DNA of 51,290 bases, taken from NCBI RefSeq assembly GCF_009827435.1, contig NZ_WTYM01000063.1:8424-59713 (forward strand). The letters are read 5' to 3'. Source of the stretch: Croceibacterium salegens. Lineage in GTDB: Bacteria > Pseudomonadota > Alphaproteobacteria > Sphingomonadales > Sphingomonadaceae. A program made the position numbers and the translations under genes. This document shows positions 31,001-39,026 of this stretch, piece after piece (position 1 is the stretch's first letter; each line of letters opens with the position of its first letter). The notes under the pieces were generated by a model, which was given only the letters and a program-made list of their open reading frames with translations, was not told where the DNA came from and made no database searches.

Positions 31001-32986
31001 CTAGACCGGCACCGCCACCGTCTTGCCGCGGAATACCGATTGCCAGCTCTCGAGTTCGGCGATCACCGCCTCGTCTGTGGCGCGGGCGAGGTCGGCGACC
31101 TGGCCGTAGTCGAGCCGCTCGACCGGCCCGGCGAGGAGCTTTTCGGCGCGGTCGGCGATCGCTTCCAGCTTGCCCGCCGTAGCTTCCGAAATTTCGCCGA
31201 AGCGTTGGAAGTCGCCGAAATAGCGGATGCCCGCGAGCCCGGCACCAAAGGTCGGCAGGGCGACTCCGAGCAGGGTGAAGACCTTGGAGGATTTCTCCAC
31301 GAGGTGGGCATCGACCAGCCCGAAGGACTGTCCGGTGCGCAGCGTGAGGAAAATCGCAACCGAGCCGATGGCAAGCTGGAACAGCCGGTTGGCGAGGTGG
31401 TCGAGGCGGTGGTGTACTCCGGAGAGACGGGCGGCCTTGCCGTTGTGATATGCGGCCTGGCTGCGCGCATGTTCGAGCAGCGGCCCGGCGAGGTATTCGC
31501 GCAGGTATTCGCGGGTCATCGTCATGTGCGGCAGGCCGACTTCGCGCAGGGACTGGCGCACGAACACTTCCGGCCAGCTCGCCCGTTGGTCCTCAGGCCA
31601 ACGGCCAGCGGGCCGCGCCACGCCGAGCAGTAGCAGGAGCGAGGCGTGGCGGAGGTACTCCGCCACGCGACGTGTCTCGAACCACCGCGTATGCAGGTGC
31701 CGGCGCTGGCCGTATCCGATGATCAGCAGGATCGAGCCGAGGAGCAGGAACTCGAATAGAGCAAAGTGCCATTTTTCCACGGGCGGTCCGAACGGCATGT
31801 AGGAAATGCCGCCGACGATGGCGAAGGCGGACAGCAGGAAGCTGATTGTCATGCCGCCTCGGTAGGCGTCGGACAAGCGGTCGCCGATGCCGTCGGCCCA
31901 GGCGAAGCGGCGCAGGATGCGCGTGCTGATCCTCTGGGCCATGGCCGGATCGGCGCCAGGCAGGTCCCGCGCCGCGGCCATGACACCGGCGCCGGTGCCC
32001 CCGGGGATCTCGTCGGGCGTTTCGTAGGTCTGCTTGAGACTGCGCAGCCGCCGGCTCCAGCTTGCCTCTCCGAACAGGGCCTCGACCCGGCGATAGGCGT
32101 GAGCGAAGCGCGTCGACCCGGCGTACCAGCGCTCGTTACCGAGCGGCCCGAAGTGCCCGATGCCCGGCAGGGCGAAAATATCGCGAACGAAGCCGCGCAT
32201 GATCGCGGCGCGCTCTACTTCGCCGAGCACGGCGCCTCGCGCCGCGAGATCCTCGGGCATCCGCAGCATGCGCCAGCCGTCTGGCTCGGACACGTCGATC
32301 CATAGTACCGGCACCCCAAGATCGAGCGCGACGAGGATTGTGTGCCCGGTTCCACCTTCGAGCGCGGTACTGGCACCGTCCCACACTGCCACAATCAGGT
32401 CGGACTGCTCGATCATCACGCGCCCGGCGAGCCCGACGCGGCGCGAGCTCTCGCCGACGAAGGCGCGCCGCGCAACGTGATCGTCAGGCCGTTCGAGCGT
32501 CGTCAGGAACAGCTCGGCAATCAGCTCGTCGGCATCGGCCAGGCCGAAGATCCGCGCCCTGTCGCTAAGCTCTCGGATCTTGCGCGAATGTTCCCGGGTC
32601 CTGGTCTGTTCGCCTTCGCCGCCTTCAAGCAGGTCGCGCGCCTCCGCCACCGATGCAGGACTAGAATTGATCGCCCGGTTCAGGCGGCGCCCGTAGGGCA
32701 GTGAGGCGACCAGTTCGTAACCGTGTTCGAGCGCCTTGAGCGAGATGTCGGAATCTGTGCCGTCCGCGAGCAGGCTGTGCAGCCTGACCGGGGCAAAGCG
32801 AGCCTCGGGCTCCTCCGCGGAGATTTCGTCCAGCGCGGCGTCTATCTGGCAGAGGACGCTCTCGATCGTCGCATCGACCCGTTCGCGAACCTTTCCGAAA
32901 GTCTCGTGACCGGCGCGATGTCCGGTGACGCCAAGCGAAAGCCGCAACTGCGGCATTTCGATGTGCGTCGCCTCCGGCCCGTCCAT
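31001..32986 (-). CDS. SLOG-like nucleotide-sensing domain fused to a four-helix SLATT-like membrane module
   Basis: The 661-residue protein has an N-terminal Rossmann-like region resembling the SLOG superfamily: LGVTGHR at about 20-24, LIVAVWDG at about 197-204, then a Gly-rich GGTGHTI loop. A charged region follows. Then come four hydrophobic helices at about 378-398, 407-425, 535-550 and 569-589. After the second is TRWFETRRVAEYLR (433-446), a pattern typical of SLATT-type membrane effectors, and a soluble tail ends the protein. In known defence and signalling systems, SLOG domains sense NAD-derived or cyclic nucleotides and SLATT proteins act as membrane pores, so an abortive-infection-type effector is a reasonable inference. 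No nucleotide synthase is nearby. The open frame extends into the tRNA remnant; ATG 32986 (or 32956) is more plausible, with no strong ribosome site. Confidence 0.7.
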   Translation of the reverse strand: MDGPEATHIEMPQLRLSLGVTGHRAGHETFGKVRERVDATIESVLCQIDAALDEISAEEPEARFAPVRLHSLLADGTDSDISLKALEHGYELVASLPYGRRLNRAINSSPASVAEARDLLEGGEGEQTRTREHSRKIRELSDRARIFGLADADELIAELFLTTLERPDDHVARRAFVGESSRRVGLAGRVMIEQSDLIVAVWDGASTALEGGTGHTILVALDLGVPVLWIDVSEPDGWRMLRMPEDLAARGAVLGEVERAAIMRGFVRDIFALPGIGHFGPLGNERWYAGSTRFAHAYRRVEALFGEASWSRRLRSLKQTYETPDEIPGGTGAGVMAAARDLPGADPAMAQRISTRILRRFAWADGIGDRLSDAYRGGMTISFLLSAFAIVGGISYMPFGPPVEKWHFALFEFLLLGSILLIIGYGQRRHLHTRWFETRRVAEYLRHASLLLLLGVARPAGRWPEDQRASWPEVFVRQSLREVGLPHMTMTREYLREYLAGPLLEHARSQAAYHNGKAARLSGVHHRLDHLANRLFQLAIGSVAIFLTLRTGQSFGLVDAHLVEKSSKVFTLLGVALPTFGAGLAGIRYFGDFQRFGEISEATAGKLEAIADRAEKLLAGPVERLDYGQVADLARATDEAVIAELESWQSVFRGKTVAVPV

Positions 32987-33083
32987 TGCGCTTGGTTGCC
33001 GGATAGCGGGCGGGGCCGCAAGGGTGGGTTTGCTATACAAATCCTGCGGGCGGCCCTTCGCTAGCGCTCGGGAGTCTCGATGC

Positions 33084-33106
33084 AAAACCGTCCCCCGGAC
33101 GGTTTT
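33084..33106. terminator. Bidirectional hairpin terminator next to tRNA-Pro fragment
   Basis: AAAACCGTCC and GGACGGTTTT pair perfectly over a 3-nt loop, giving an A-run before and a T-run after the stem on both strands. It is nested in an outer 9-bp inverted repeat, AGTCTCGAT (33073-33081) and ATCGAGACT (33112-33120). The outer arm ends exactly at the CCA of the tRNA-Pro fragment. Confidence 0.6.
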
Positions 33107-33119
33107 GTCCAATCGAGAC

Positions 33120-33164
<45 letters not shown>

Positions 33165-33294
33165 TTAGAAGGCCGTCGTCTTGGCGAGCTCGCGTCTACG
33201 CTCAGATTTGGTTGGGTCTATTTTCCCTTTGTTCCCTTTTTTTTTCACAGTTACCCATGCTATCGTGATTGCTGAAATAGGAATTAGCAATCAC

Positions 33295-33429
33295 ATGGCG
33301 ACGGGGAAGATCACGAAGCAACTGTGTCGCCTGGGCCAACCCTGTGTGTTAGCGTCGCTGGCATCGCCGCCGATGGCGATCGAGCCTGTAGGCCTGCCGT
33401 GCGCCCGGGGTCAATTGCCTTTACCTTGA
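33295..33429 (+). pseudogene. Possible 5' remnant of a tyrosine integrase gene
   Basis: This 44-codon ORF begins MATGKITKQ, which resembles the first residues of P4-type tyrosine integrases with an Arm DNA-binding domain (MATGKITK followed by a hydrophobic helix). After that the sequence becomes unlike any integrase and stops early. It lies 130 nt from the tRNA-Pro fragment and points away from it, where an element's int gene would be expected. I read it as a deletion scar. Eight residues is little evidence, so chance similarity remains possible. Confidence 0.4.
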
Positions 33430-33484
33430 ATGGGAGAGATGCGGATTTGAGCGGCGAGGCTTGCGGGCGCCGCCCGGGAACCGC

Positions 33485-34498
33485 ATGGAACCGGCGATGA
33501 GCGACACCGATGCCCTCGAGGCCGAACGCCTGCGCTTGCGGCTGACCAGCCTCTACCTCGCAGGAAACGTTGCGACACATCCCGCTGTGGCGTTCGAGGC
33601 GGTGGCCGCATGGCTGCGCGAGCACGGCGACCGGGGCGAGGGAGACGACCTTCGGCCGGGCCAGCAACCCGACGTCTACGGCACGGGACCGCTGGTCGAG
33701 GATTTCGAGGCCGAGGTCGCCGCGCTGTTCGGCATGGAGGCGGCGCGGTTCATGCCCTCGGGCTCCATGGCCCAGCCCATCGCGCTGCGCATTTGGAGCG
33801 ATCGCGCCGGAATCCCGGTGACCGCGTTCCAGGCCACCTCGCACCTCGAACTGCACGAGCAGCACGGATACCGGGATTTGCACGGCCTGACCGCGCACAT
33901 TCTCGGCGACCCGGGCCGCCCTACCCTCGCCGCCGACGTCGAGGCACTGATTGGTCCCGGCGGTGCGGCGGAAGAGAGCAACCTCGCCAGCCTGCTGGTC
34001 GAACTCCCGGCGCGCGAGATCGGCGGCCAACTGCCTTCGTGGGACGATCTGGTCGAACTCAGTACGCTATGCCGCGAAAAGGACATCCGCCTGCACTGCG
34101 ACGGCGCACGCGTGTGGCAGGCGGCGCCCGCCTACGGCCGCTCTCTCGCCGAAGTCGCCGCGCTGTTCGATACGATGTATGTCTCGTTCTACAAGGACGT
34201 CGGCGCGCTGCCGGGGGCAATGCTGCTCGGGCCGCGCGATGTCATCGACGAAGCGGCCGTGTGGCAGCGCCGCCAGGGCGGCACGCTCTACACAGCGATG
34301 GCCAATGTGGTCTCCGCCCGCATCAACCTCGCCGCCTGCCTCGAACGGATGCCGCGACTGGTCGAGCGGGCCCGCGAGGTCGCTGCGCTGTTCACCAGCC
34401 ACGACCGCGCCCGTGTCCTGCCCGACCCGCCGCAGTCCAGCATGTTCCACCTGACTCTCGAGGGCGACGTCGAGGAAATGCTGCTGGCCCCGGCCTAG
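33485..34498 (+). CDS. Threonine aldolase / beta-eliminating lyase family protein, C-terminally short
   Basis: This PLP-dependent protein of 337 residues is related to low-specificity L-threonine aldolase, which cleaves threonine to glycine and acetaldehyde. The Schiff-base Lys is about 237 (VSFYKDVG) and the cofactor-binding Asp about 206 (HCDGAR). The protein ends at EEMLLAPA soon after the strand containing SSMFHLTL. Homologues usually continue about 50-60 residues with the C-terminal small domain, so it looks truncated and may be inactive. Its stop shares the bases CTAG with the stop of the convergent carboxylesterase. The start at 33497 is an alternative. Confidence 0.75.
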   Translation: MEPAMSDTDALEAERLRLRLTSLYLAGNVATHPAVAFEAVAAWLREHGDRGEGDDLRPGQQPDVYGTGPLVEDFEAEVAALFGMEAARFMPSGSMAQPIALRIWSDRAGIPVTAFQATSHLELHEQHGYRDLHGLTAHILGDPGRPTLAADVEALIGPGGAAEESNLASLLVELPAREIGGQLPSWDDLVELSTLCREKDIRLHCDGARVWQAAPAYGRSLAEVAALFDTMYVSFYKDVGALPGAMLLGPRDVIDEAAVWQRRQGGTLYTAMANVVSARINLAACLERMPRLVERAREVAALFTSHDRARVLPDPPQSSMFHLTLEGDVEEMLLAPA

Positions 34499-35925
34499 CC
34501 GCCGGCACCAGCTTGCGCCGCGTCGATTTCCGCGCCCAGCGGGTCCTTGACCGCCTTGGCGGTGCCGTCCGTCGCGAAGTCCATGATCTCGTCGCCGGCG
34601 GTCGAATAGGCAGGCCATGTCGGCAGCTCGCCGCCGTTGGGATCGCCGCTCTTCGCGAAGTTGACGAGGTAGGTGCTGATCGCCTTGCCCATCGCGTTGT
34701 CGCGCGCGGTCGTCGCATCTCCGTACTTGATCGCCTGGGTATCGAAGAAGAATGGGATGTCGCTGGCGTGCTGCGCGCCGTTGCCGGGGTCGAGCGTCTC
34801 GGCGACGTAGGAGAAGCGGTACTCGTAGACCGGCACGCCCTGCCGGGAGATTGCCGCTGACAGGCTGCGCGCACCGCCGATCATCGAGCCGGTCTTGCCG
34901 CCGATATCGTCGCTCGTCGCGCCGATCATCATCGGCACATGATCGAATTTGCCGTCGGCGTAGGCCTTGGCGACATCGACCGCGATCTTGCCGTCGGCAA
35001 ACGGGCTGGCGAAGGTCCGCGGCGCACCAAGCGGTGCGAACAATGCGGCAAGGTTGAGCCCGTCGGTCACATCGTCGGCGCTGAGCGCGCGCAGCTTCCC
35101 AAGCGCGTCGGGATCGTCTTCGGCAATGCCCTTGGCCTTGGCGAAGTCGACGCCGATCTTTTCGGCACCGGCGAGGTTGTTGCCGCCCATCCCCTGCCCG
35201 TCGCCGCCCGACATGACCACCGCCTTGGCGAACAGGCCCTTGGCCAGTGGCGAAGTCACAAGGAAATGCACCGACATCCCGCCGGCGGATTCGCCGACGA
35301 TGGTCACGTTGTCCGGGTCGCCCCCAAAGACGGCGATGTTGTCCTTGACCCACTTCAGCGCGGCGATCTGGTCGAGGTAGCCATAGTTGCCGAGCAGCCC
35401 GCCGTCAGGGTCGGCGGCGGTCAGTTGCGGGTGCGCGAAGGTGCCGAAGCGGCCGACGCGGTAATTGGCGCTGACCACCATCACGCCCTGCTTCGCCAGG
35501 TTGGCACCCGTGTAGGTCGGCGGCGAAGACCCGCCGTTCACGAAGCCGCCGCCGTAGATCCAGAAGATAACCGGCAGCTTGCCGGTCGCCCCCTCGGGCT
35601 TCCAGACGTTGGCATAGAGGCAGTCCTCGGCGGGCGGGGTGCCGAGCGGCGCAGCGTCGCTGGGGAACGGCAGCTGCATGCAGTCGGAGCCGTATTCGGT
35701 CGCCTGGCGTATGCCGTCCCAGCTCTTGGCAGGTTGCGGGGCGCGCCAGCGCAGGTCGCCGACCGGCGGGGCCGCGAAGGGGATGCCCTTCCAGCTCAGC
35801 ACGCCGCCCTCCAGCGACCCGGCGACAATGCCCTCGGTGGTGGCGACCTCCGTCGGGGACTGCGAGGCATTGCAGGCCGCCAGGGCCAATGTGGCGGCAA
35901 CGGCCAGCCATCGTCTTGCGGGCAT
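34495..35925 (-). CDS. Carboxylesterase type B lipoprotein
   Basis: The 476-residue esterase is anchored as a lipoprotein: the lipobox LALAAC puts the lipidated Cys at 18. The catalytic nucleophile is Ser213 in GESAGG. The oxyanion loop GGGFVNGG and the His-containing GAQHASDIPFFF segment are in the expected order, with an acidic residue between them. It hydrolyses carboxylic esters at the periplasmic face; the substrate is not deducible. The start at 35925 has GAGGAG 8 nt upstream. Its last codon overlaps the threonine-aldolase stop by 4 nt. Confidence 0.9.
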   Translation of the reverse strand: MPARRWLAVAATLALAACNASQSPTEVATTEGIVAGSLEGGVLSWKGIPFAAPPVGDLRWRAPQPAKSWDGIRQATEYGSDCMQLPFPSDAAPLGTPPAEDCLYANVWKPEGATGKLPVIFWIYGGGFVNGGSSPPTYTGANLAKQGVMVVSANYRVGRFGTFAHPQLTAADPDGGLLGNYGYLDQIAALKWVKDNIAVFGGDPDNVTIVGESAGGMSVHFLVTSPLAKGLFAKAVVMSGGDGQGMGGNNLAGAEKIGVDFAKAKGIAEDDPDALGKLRALSADDVTDGLNLAALFAPLGAPRTFASPFADGKIAVDVAKAYADGKFDHVPMMIGATSDDIGGKTGSMIGGARSLSAAISRQGVPVYEYRFSYVAETLDPGNGAQHASDIPFFFDTQAIKYGDATTARDNAMGKAISTYLVNFAKSGDPNGGELPTWPAYSTAGDEIMDFATDGTAKAVKDPLGAEIDAAQAGAGG

Positions 35926-36062
35926 GGGGTATTCTCCTCTCGATCGCGGCGAGCATGGCTTTCGTACCACAGACGTCAAGGCCGACCGCAATTCGCGCTT
36001 GCCTGTACGGGGGGATGAATGACACACACCCGGCACTTCGCTGGCGTTTCAGGAGAGAGCGC

Positions 36063-36776
36063 ATGGCCCTTCAGGTTATCGGTGCCGGTCTTGGCCGCAC
36101 GGGCACCTTGTCGCTCAAGCTTGCGCTCGAGCACATCGGCTTCGACAAGTGCTACCACATGAGCGAGATGATCGGGCAGATGCGCGCGCACCTGCCGCTG
36201 TGGGTCGAGAGCGCCAAGGGCAACCCGCAGTGGGACACGATCTTCGAGGGCTACCTCTCCTCGACCGATTACCCGGGCTGCATGTTCTGGCGCGAGCTGG
36301 CGGCACAGTACCCAGAGGCCAAGATCATCCTCACCACCCGCGATCCTGAGCGGTGGTTCGAGTCCGTCACGGAGACGGTGATGTCGCCGCAGCACCGCGC
36401 GCGCTTCGAGAGCAACCCGATGATGGCCGAATTCTTCCGCCTGACGGTGTTCGACGACGAACTCGAAGAACGGCTCGGCAAGCGCGAACCGATGGTCGAA
36501 TACTTCAACAAGTGGAACCAGGCGGTGATCGACGAGGTCCCCGCCGAACGACTGTTAGTCTACAAGGCGGGTGATGGGTGGGAACCGCTGTGCGACTTCC
36601 TCGGCGTGTCCGTTCCGCCCGAACCCTACCCGCGCGTCAACAGCCGCGAGGAAATGACCGAGCGAACCGGGCAGATCGACCAGACCAAGGGACCGCCGCC
36701 GCCCGAGTTCATGGAACAGATGGTGCAGGAGTATCTTGCCGAGCTGAAGGCGAAGGCCTTTCCCGCCAGCGCATAG
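36063..36776 (+). CDS. Sulfotransferase family protein (paralogue 1)
   Basis: The 237-residue protein starts IGAGLGRTGTLSLK, the PAPS 5'-phosphosulfate loop. It later has TTRDPERWFESV, resembling the 3'-phosphate-binding segment of the cytoplasmic sulfotransferase group often called Sulfotransfer_4. The acceptor is unknown. The start at 36063 has AGGAGAG about 7 nt upstream. A second copy, similar along most of its length, lies at 37692-38387, with an outer-membrane protein between them on the same strand. The C-terminal half differs more than the N-terminal half, so the pair may have split acceptor specificity. Confidence 0.85.
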   Translation: MALQVIGAGLGRTGTLSLKLALEHIGFDKCYHMSEMIGQMRAHLPLWVESAKGNPQWDTIFEGYLSSTDYPGCMFWRELAAQYPEAKIILTTRDPERWFESVTETVMSPQHRARFESNPMMAEFFRLTVFDDELEERLGKREPMVEYFNKWNQAVIDEVPAERLLVYKAGDGWEPLCDFLGVSVPPEPYPRVNSREEMTERTGQIDQTKGPPPPEFMEQMVQEYLAELKAKAFPASA

Positions 36777-36856
36777 CAGCGTGAAGAGCGCCCAGACCGG
36801 CGCTCACCGTTTGACCCTGTCTCGCGGGTCCGATAGCTTCGCAGGCGATGGGAGCG

Positions 36857-36887
36857 ACGCGCCTCGGGACTGGTTCCCGGGGCGCGA
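36857..36887. other. Leader hairpin before the outer-membrane protein gene
   Basis: GCGCC-TCGGGA pairs with TCCCGG-GGCGC over a 4-nt loop, about 20 nt upstream of the ATG at 36906. It could be a transcription terminator relic for the sulfotransferase or a 5'-leader structure. No T-run follows it. A further hairpin, GAGCGCC/GGCGCTC, is at 36786-36805. Confidence 0.3.
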
Positions 36888-36905
36888 AGCGAAAGAAAGC
36901 GCGGC

Positions 36906-37604
36906 ATGCACTTCGCCACCTCCCTGGCCGTCTCCCTGACGACGTTCTGCCTCGTGCTTGCCGCCCCCGCCAGCGCACAAAGCGACAAGGCCGCCGAGGA
37001 TCCGACCAAGATCGCCACGAAGGTCGGCGTTTCCTATGCGGACGAACTGTCCGTCTCGGGCTCCGTCGCCGTCGGCCCCAAGCTCAAGTTCAACGCCCGC
37101 ATTTCGCAGTCCGGGGCATGGTCGGCGGGTGCATCGTACCTGCTGCCGGTGGCCATCCTGACCTTCGCCGCGGGCCGCACCGAGTTCGATTCAGGGATTA
37201 CGCAAACCCGCTACTCGCTCGGCGGGTTCATGCCGCTGAGTCAATTCGGCCTGAAGACCGGCAAGCTGCAGGTCTTCGTTCCCTTCGGCTACACCTACAC
37301 CAGCGGCAAGCAGACGCAGACCGACACCGACTACGAGGACAGCGCGGACGGCGTCCCCGTCTCGATCAACAGCAACAGCGCCTACGTCGGCCTGTCCATG
37401 ATGCGCCCGCTGACCGACAGGATCACCCTTACCGGCGGAGGCAATGTGACCAAGGGCACCAACGATTACTCGGGATACTCGCTCGCCGTGGGAGCTTCCT
37501 ACCACCTGACGAAAAGGGACACCGCCAGGCTCACCGTCAGCCATGTCGACAACAGTTTCGGTTCGAAGCAGAAGATCGGCATCGCCTACCAGCACGAGTT
37601 CTGA
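36906..37604 (+). CDS. Predicted outer-membrane beta-barrel protein
   Basis: The 232-residue protein has a signal peptide with cleavage after ASA at about residue 24. The mature part has alternating hydrophobic/polar strands, many aromatic girdle residues and Gly turns, and the final residue is Phe (AYQHEF), the BamA recognition ending for outer-membrane barrels. About eight to ten strands would fit. No named family is recognised. It sits between the two sulfotransferase paralogues on the same strand, so a role in exposing or importing a sulfated product is conceivable but speculative. Confidence 0.7.
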   Translation: MHFATSLAVSLTTFCLVLAAPASAQSDKAAEDPTKIATKVGVSYADELSVSGSVAVGPKLKFNARISQSGAWSAGASYLLPVAILTFAAGRTEFDSGITQTRYSLGGFMPLSQFGLKTGKLQVFVPFGYTYTSGKQTQTDTDYEDSADGVPVSINSNSAYVGLSMMRPLTDRITLTGGGNVTKGTNDYSGYSLAVGASYHLTKRDTARLTVSHVDNSFGSKQKIGIAYQHEF

Positions 37605-37691
37605 GCGGGTCGAGGGGCCCGATTCCGCCCTTGCCCACCTTGCGTCATTCCCGCACACCCCGCGCGGTCGCGCTGCATGGGAGAGAATCGC

Positions 37692-38387
37692 ATGGCACTC
37701 GAAGTCATCGGCGCGGGGCTCGGCCGCACCGCCACGTTTTCGCTGAAGTTCGCGCTCGAACACCTTGGCTTCGGCCCGTGCCACCATATGTCGGAAGTCT
37801 TCGCCGATGCCCGTAACCAGGTCCCGCTGTGGATCGCCGCCGGCAAGGGCAACCCCGACTGGGACACCATCCTCGCGAACTTCCGCTCGACCAGCGACTA
37901 CCCGGCCTGCAGCCACTGGCGCGCGCTGTCCGAATACTATCCCGAAGCCAAGGTGGTGCTGACGACCCGCAGCGCCGATTCCTGGTTCGAATCGGTCAGC
38001 GAAACGATCTTCGCCCCGCGCATGCAGGCATCACTCAAGGGCTCTCCCGGCGAGGAGCTGATGATGCTCAACGTGATGGGCGTGTTCGGCGACAGGATCA
38101 CCGACCGCGCTTTCATGACCGACTGGTATGAGAAGCGGAACGAGGAGATCATCGCCGCGCTGCCGGCCGAGCGCCTGCTGGTGTTCCACCCCAAGGAAGG
38201 CTGGGAGCCGCTAGCCACCTTCCTCGGCGTGGAGGTTCCGTCCGTGCCCTTCCCGCGCGTCAACAGCCGCGACGAGCTCGGCGCCGCCAACGACGAGCAG
38301 GGTGGCCTGCCGCCCGATCCCGAAACCATGGAAAAGTTCGCCCGCGCCTACATCGACCAGCTCAAGGCCAAGGCGTTCGGAGGCTAG
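37692..38387 (+). CDS. Sulfotransferase family protein (paralogue 2)
   Basis: The 231-residue product is a paralogue of 36063-36776. It shares IGAGLGRTATFSLK for the phosphosulfate loop, WDTI in the middle and TTRSADSWFESVSE for the 3'-phosphate segment. The C-terminal tail, YIDQLKAKAF, also matches its partner. GGGAGA lies about 7 nt before the ATG at 37692; the ATG at 37677 is less likely. The stop shares CTAG with the stop of the convergent rnhB. The acceptor is unknown. Confidence 0.85.
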   Translation: MALEVIGAGLGRTATFSLKFALEHLGFGPCHHMSEVFADARNQVPLWIAAGKGNPDWDTILANFRSTSDYPACSHWRALSEYYPEAKVVLTTRSADSWFESVSETIFAPRMQASLKGSPGEELMMLNVMGVFGDRITDRAFMTDWYEKRNEEIIAALPAERLLVFHPKEGWEPLATFLGVEVPSVPFPRVNSRDELGAANDEQGGLPPDPETMEKFARAYIDQLKAKAFGG

Positions 38388-39022
38388 CTGGCGAACAGGT
38401 CCATCTGCGCCACGGGCGCGAAGCTGCGGCGGTGAAGCGGGCTCGGGCCGTGCCGATGAAGCGCTTCAATGTGCTCCTTCGAACCGTAGCCCTTGTTCCG
38501 TTCCCAGCCGTAATGCGGATGTTTGCGCGCCGCATCTTTCATGATCCGGTCGCGATATTCCTTGGCGAGGATGCTCGCCGCGCCGATTGCGGGTTCGATG
38601 CCGTCGCCGCCGACGATGGCGCGGGCCGGCCAGCGCCATTCCGGCGTGCGCCCGTTCGGGGTGAGGTTGCCGTCGATCAGCGCCTGGTGGCATTCCGCGC
38701 CGAGGGCTTCGCACAGGCGCTGCATCGCCAGCGACATCGCCAGCATCGTCGCGCCGAAGATGTTGAGGCGGTCGATGTCCTCCACGTCGGCCACGGCGAT
38801 GCCGAAGGCGCAGCGGCGGCGGATCACCGCCTCCAGCTCGGCCCGGCGCGGGGCGCTCAGCTTCTTGGAATCGTCGAGACCGGACGGGCGCGGCTTGCAC
38901 AGGACGACTGCCGCTGCAACAACCGGCCCGGCCAGCGGCCCGCGCCCTGCTTCGTCGACCCCGGCGATCAGCGCGTCGCCGAACTGGGTGCAGAAATCGT
39001 CTGAAGGCGTTCCGGAGAGCAT
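38384..39022 (-). CDS. rnhB: Ribonuclease HII
   Basis: This 212-residue nuclease cleaves ribonucleotides embedded in DNA. The active-site Asp-Glu pair is about 23-24 in AGVDEAGRGPLAGP. DDSKKLS and later LIDGN and AASILAKEYRD complete the RNase HII pattern, and GYGSKEHIEAL near the C-terminus is typical. The start codon region overlaps the start of the divergent sugar dehydrogenase: minus-strand ATGs lie at 39022 and 39028, and plus-strand ATGs at 39021 and 39027. Each promoter must therefore lie inside the other gene. Confidence 0.93.
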   Translation of the reverse strand: MLSGTPSDDFCTQFGDALIAGVDEAGRGPLAGPVVAAAVVLCKPRPSGLDDSKKLSAPRRAELEAVIRRRCAFGIAVADVEDIDRLNIFGATMLAMSLAMQRLCEALGAECHQALIDGNLTPNGRTPEWRWPARAIVGGDGIEPAIGAASILAKEYRDRIMKDAARKHPHYGWERNKGYGSKEHIEALHRHGPSPLHRRSFAPVAQMDLFAS

Positions 39023-39026
39023 GACC

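Noticed and set aside
33302-33420. Minus-strand string GSIAIGGDASDANTQG that looks like a trimeric-autotransporter head repeat
   Set aside because: It is confined to about 35 codons, is preceded by a stop in the same frame and is not repeated. Chance or a tiny remnant cannot be told apart.
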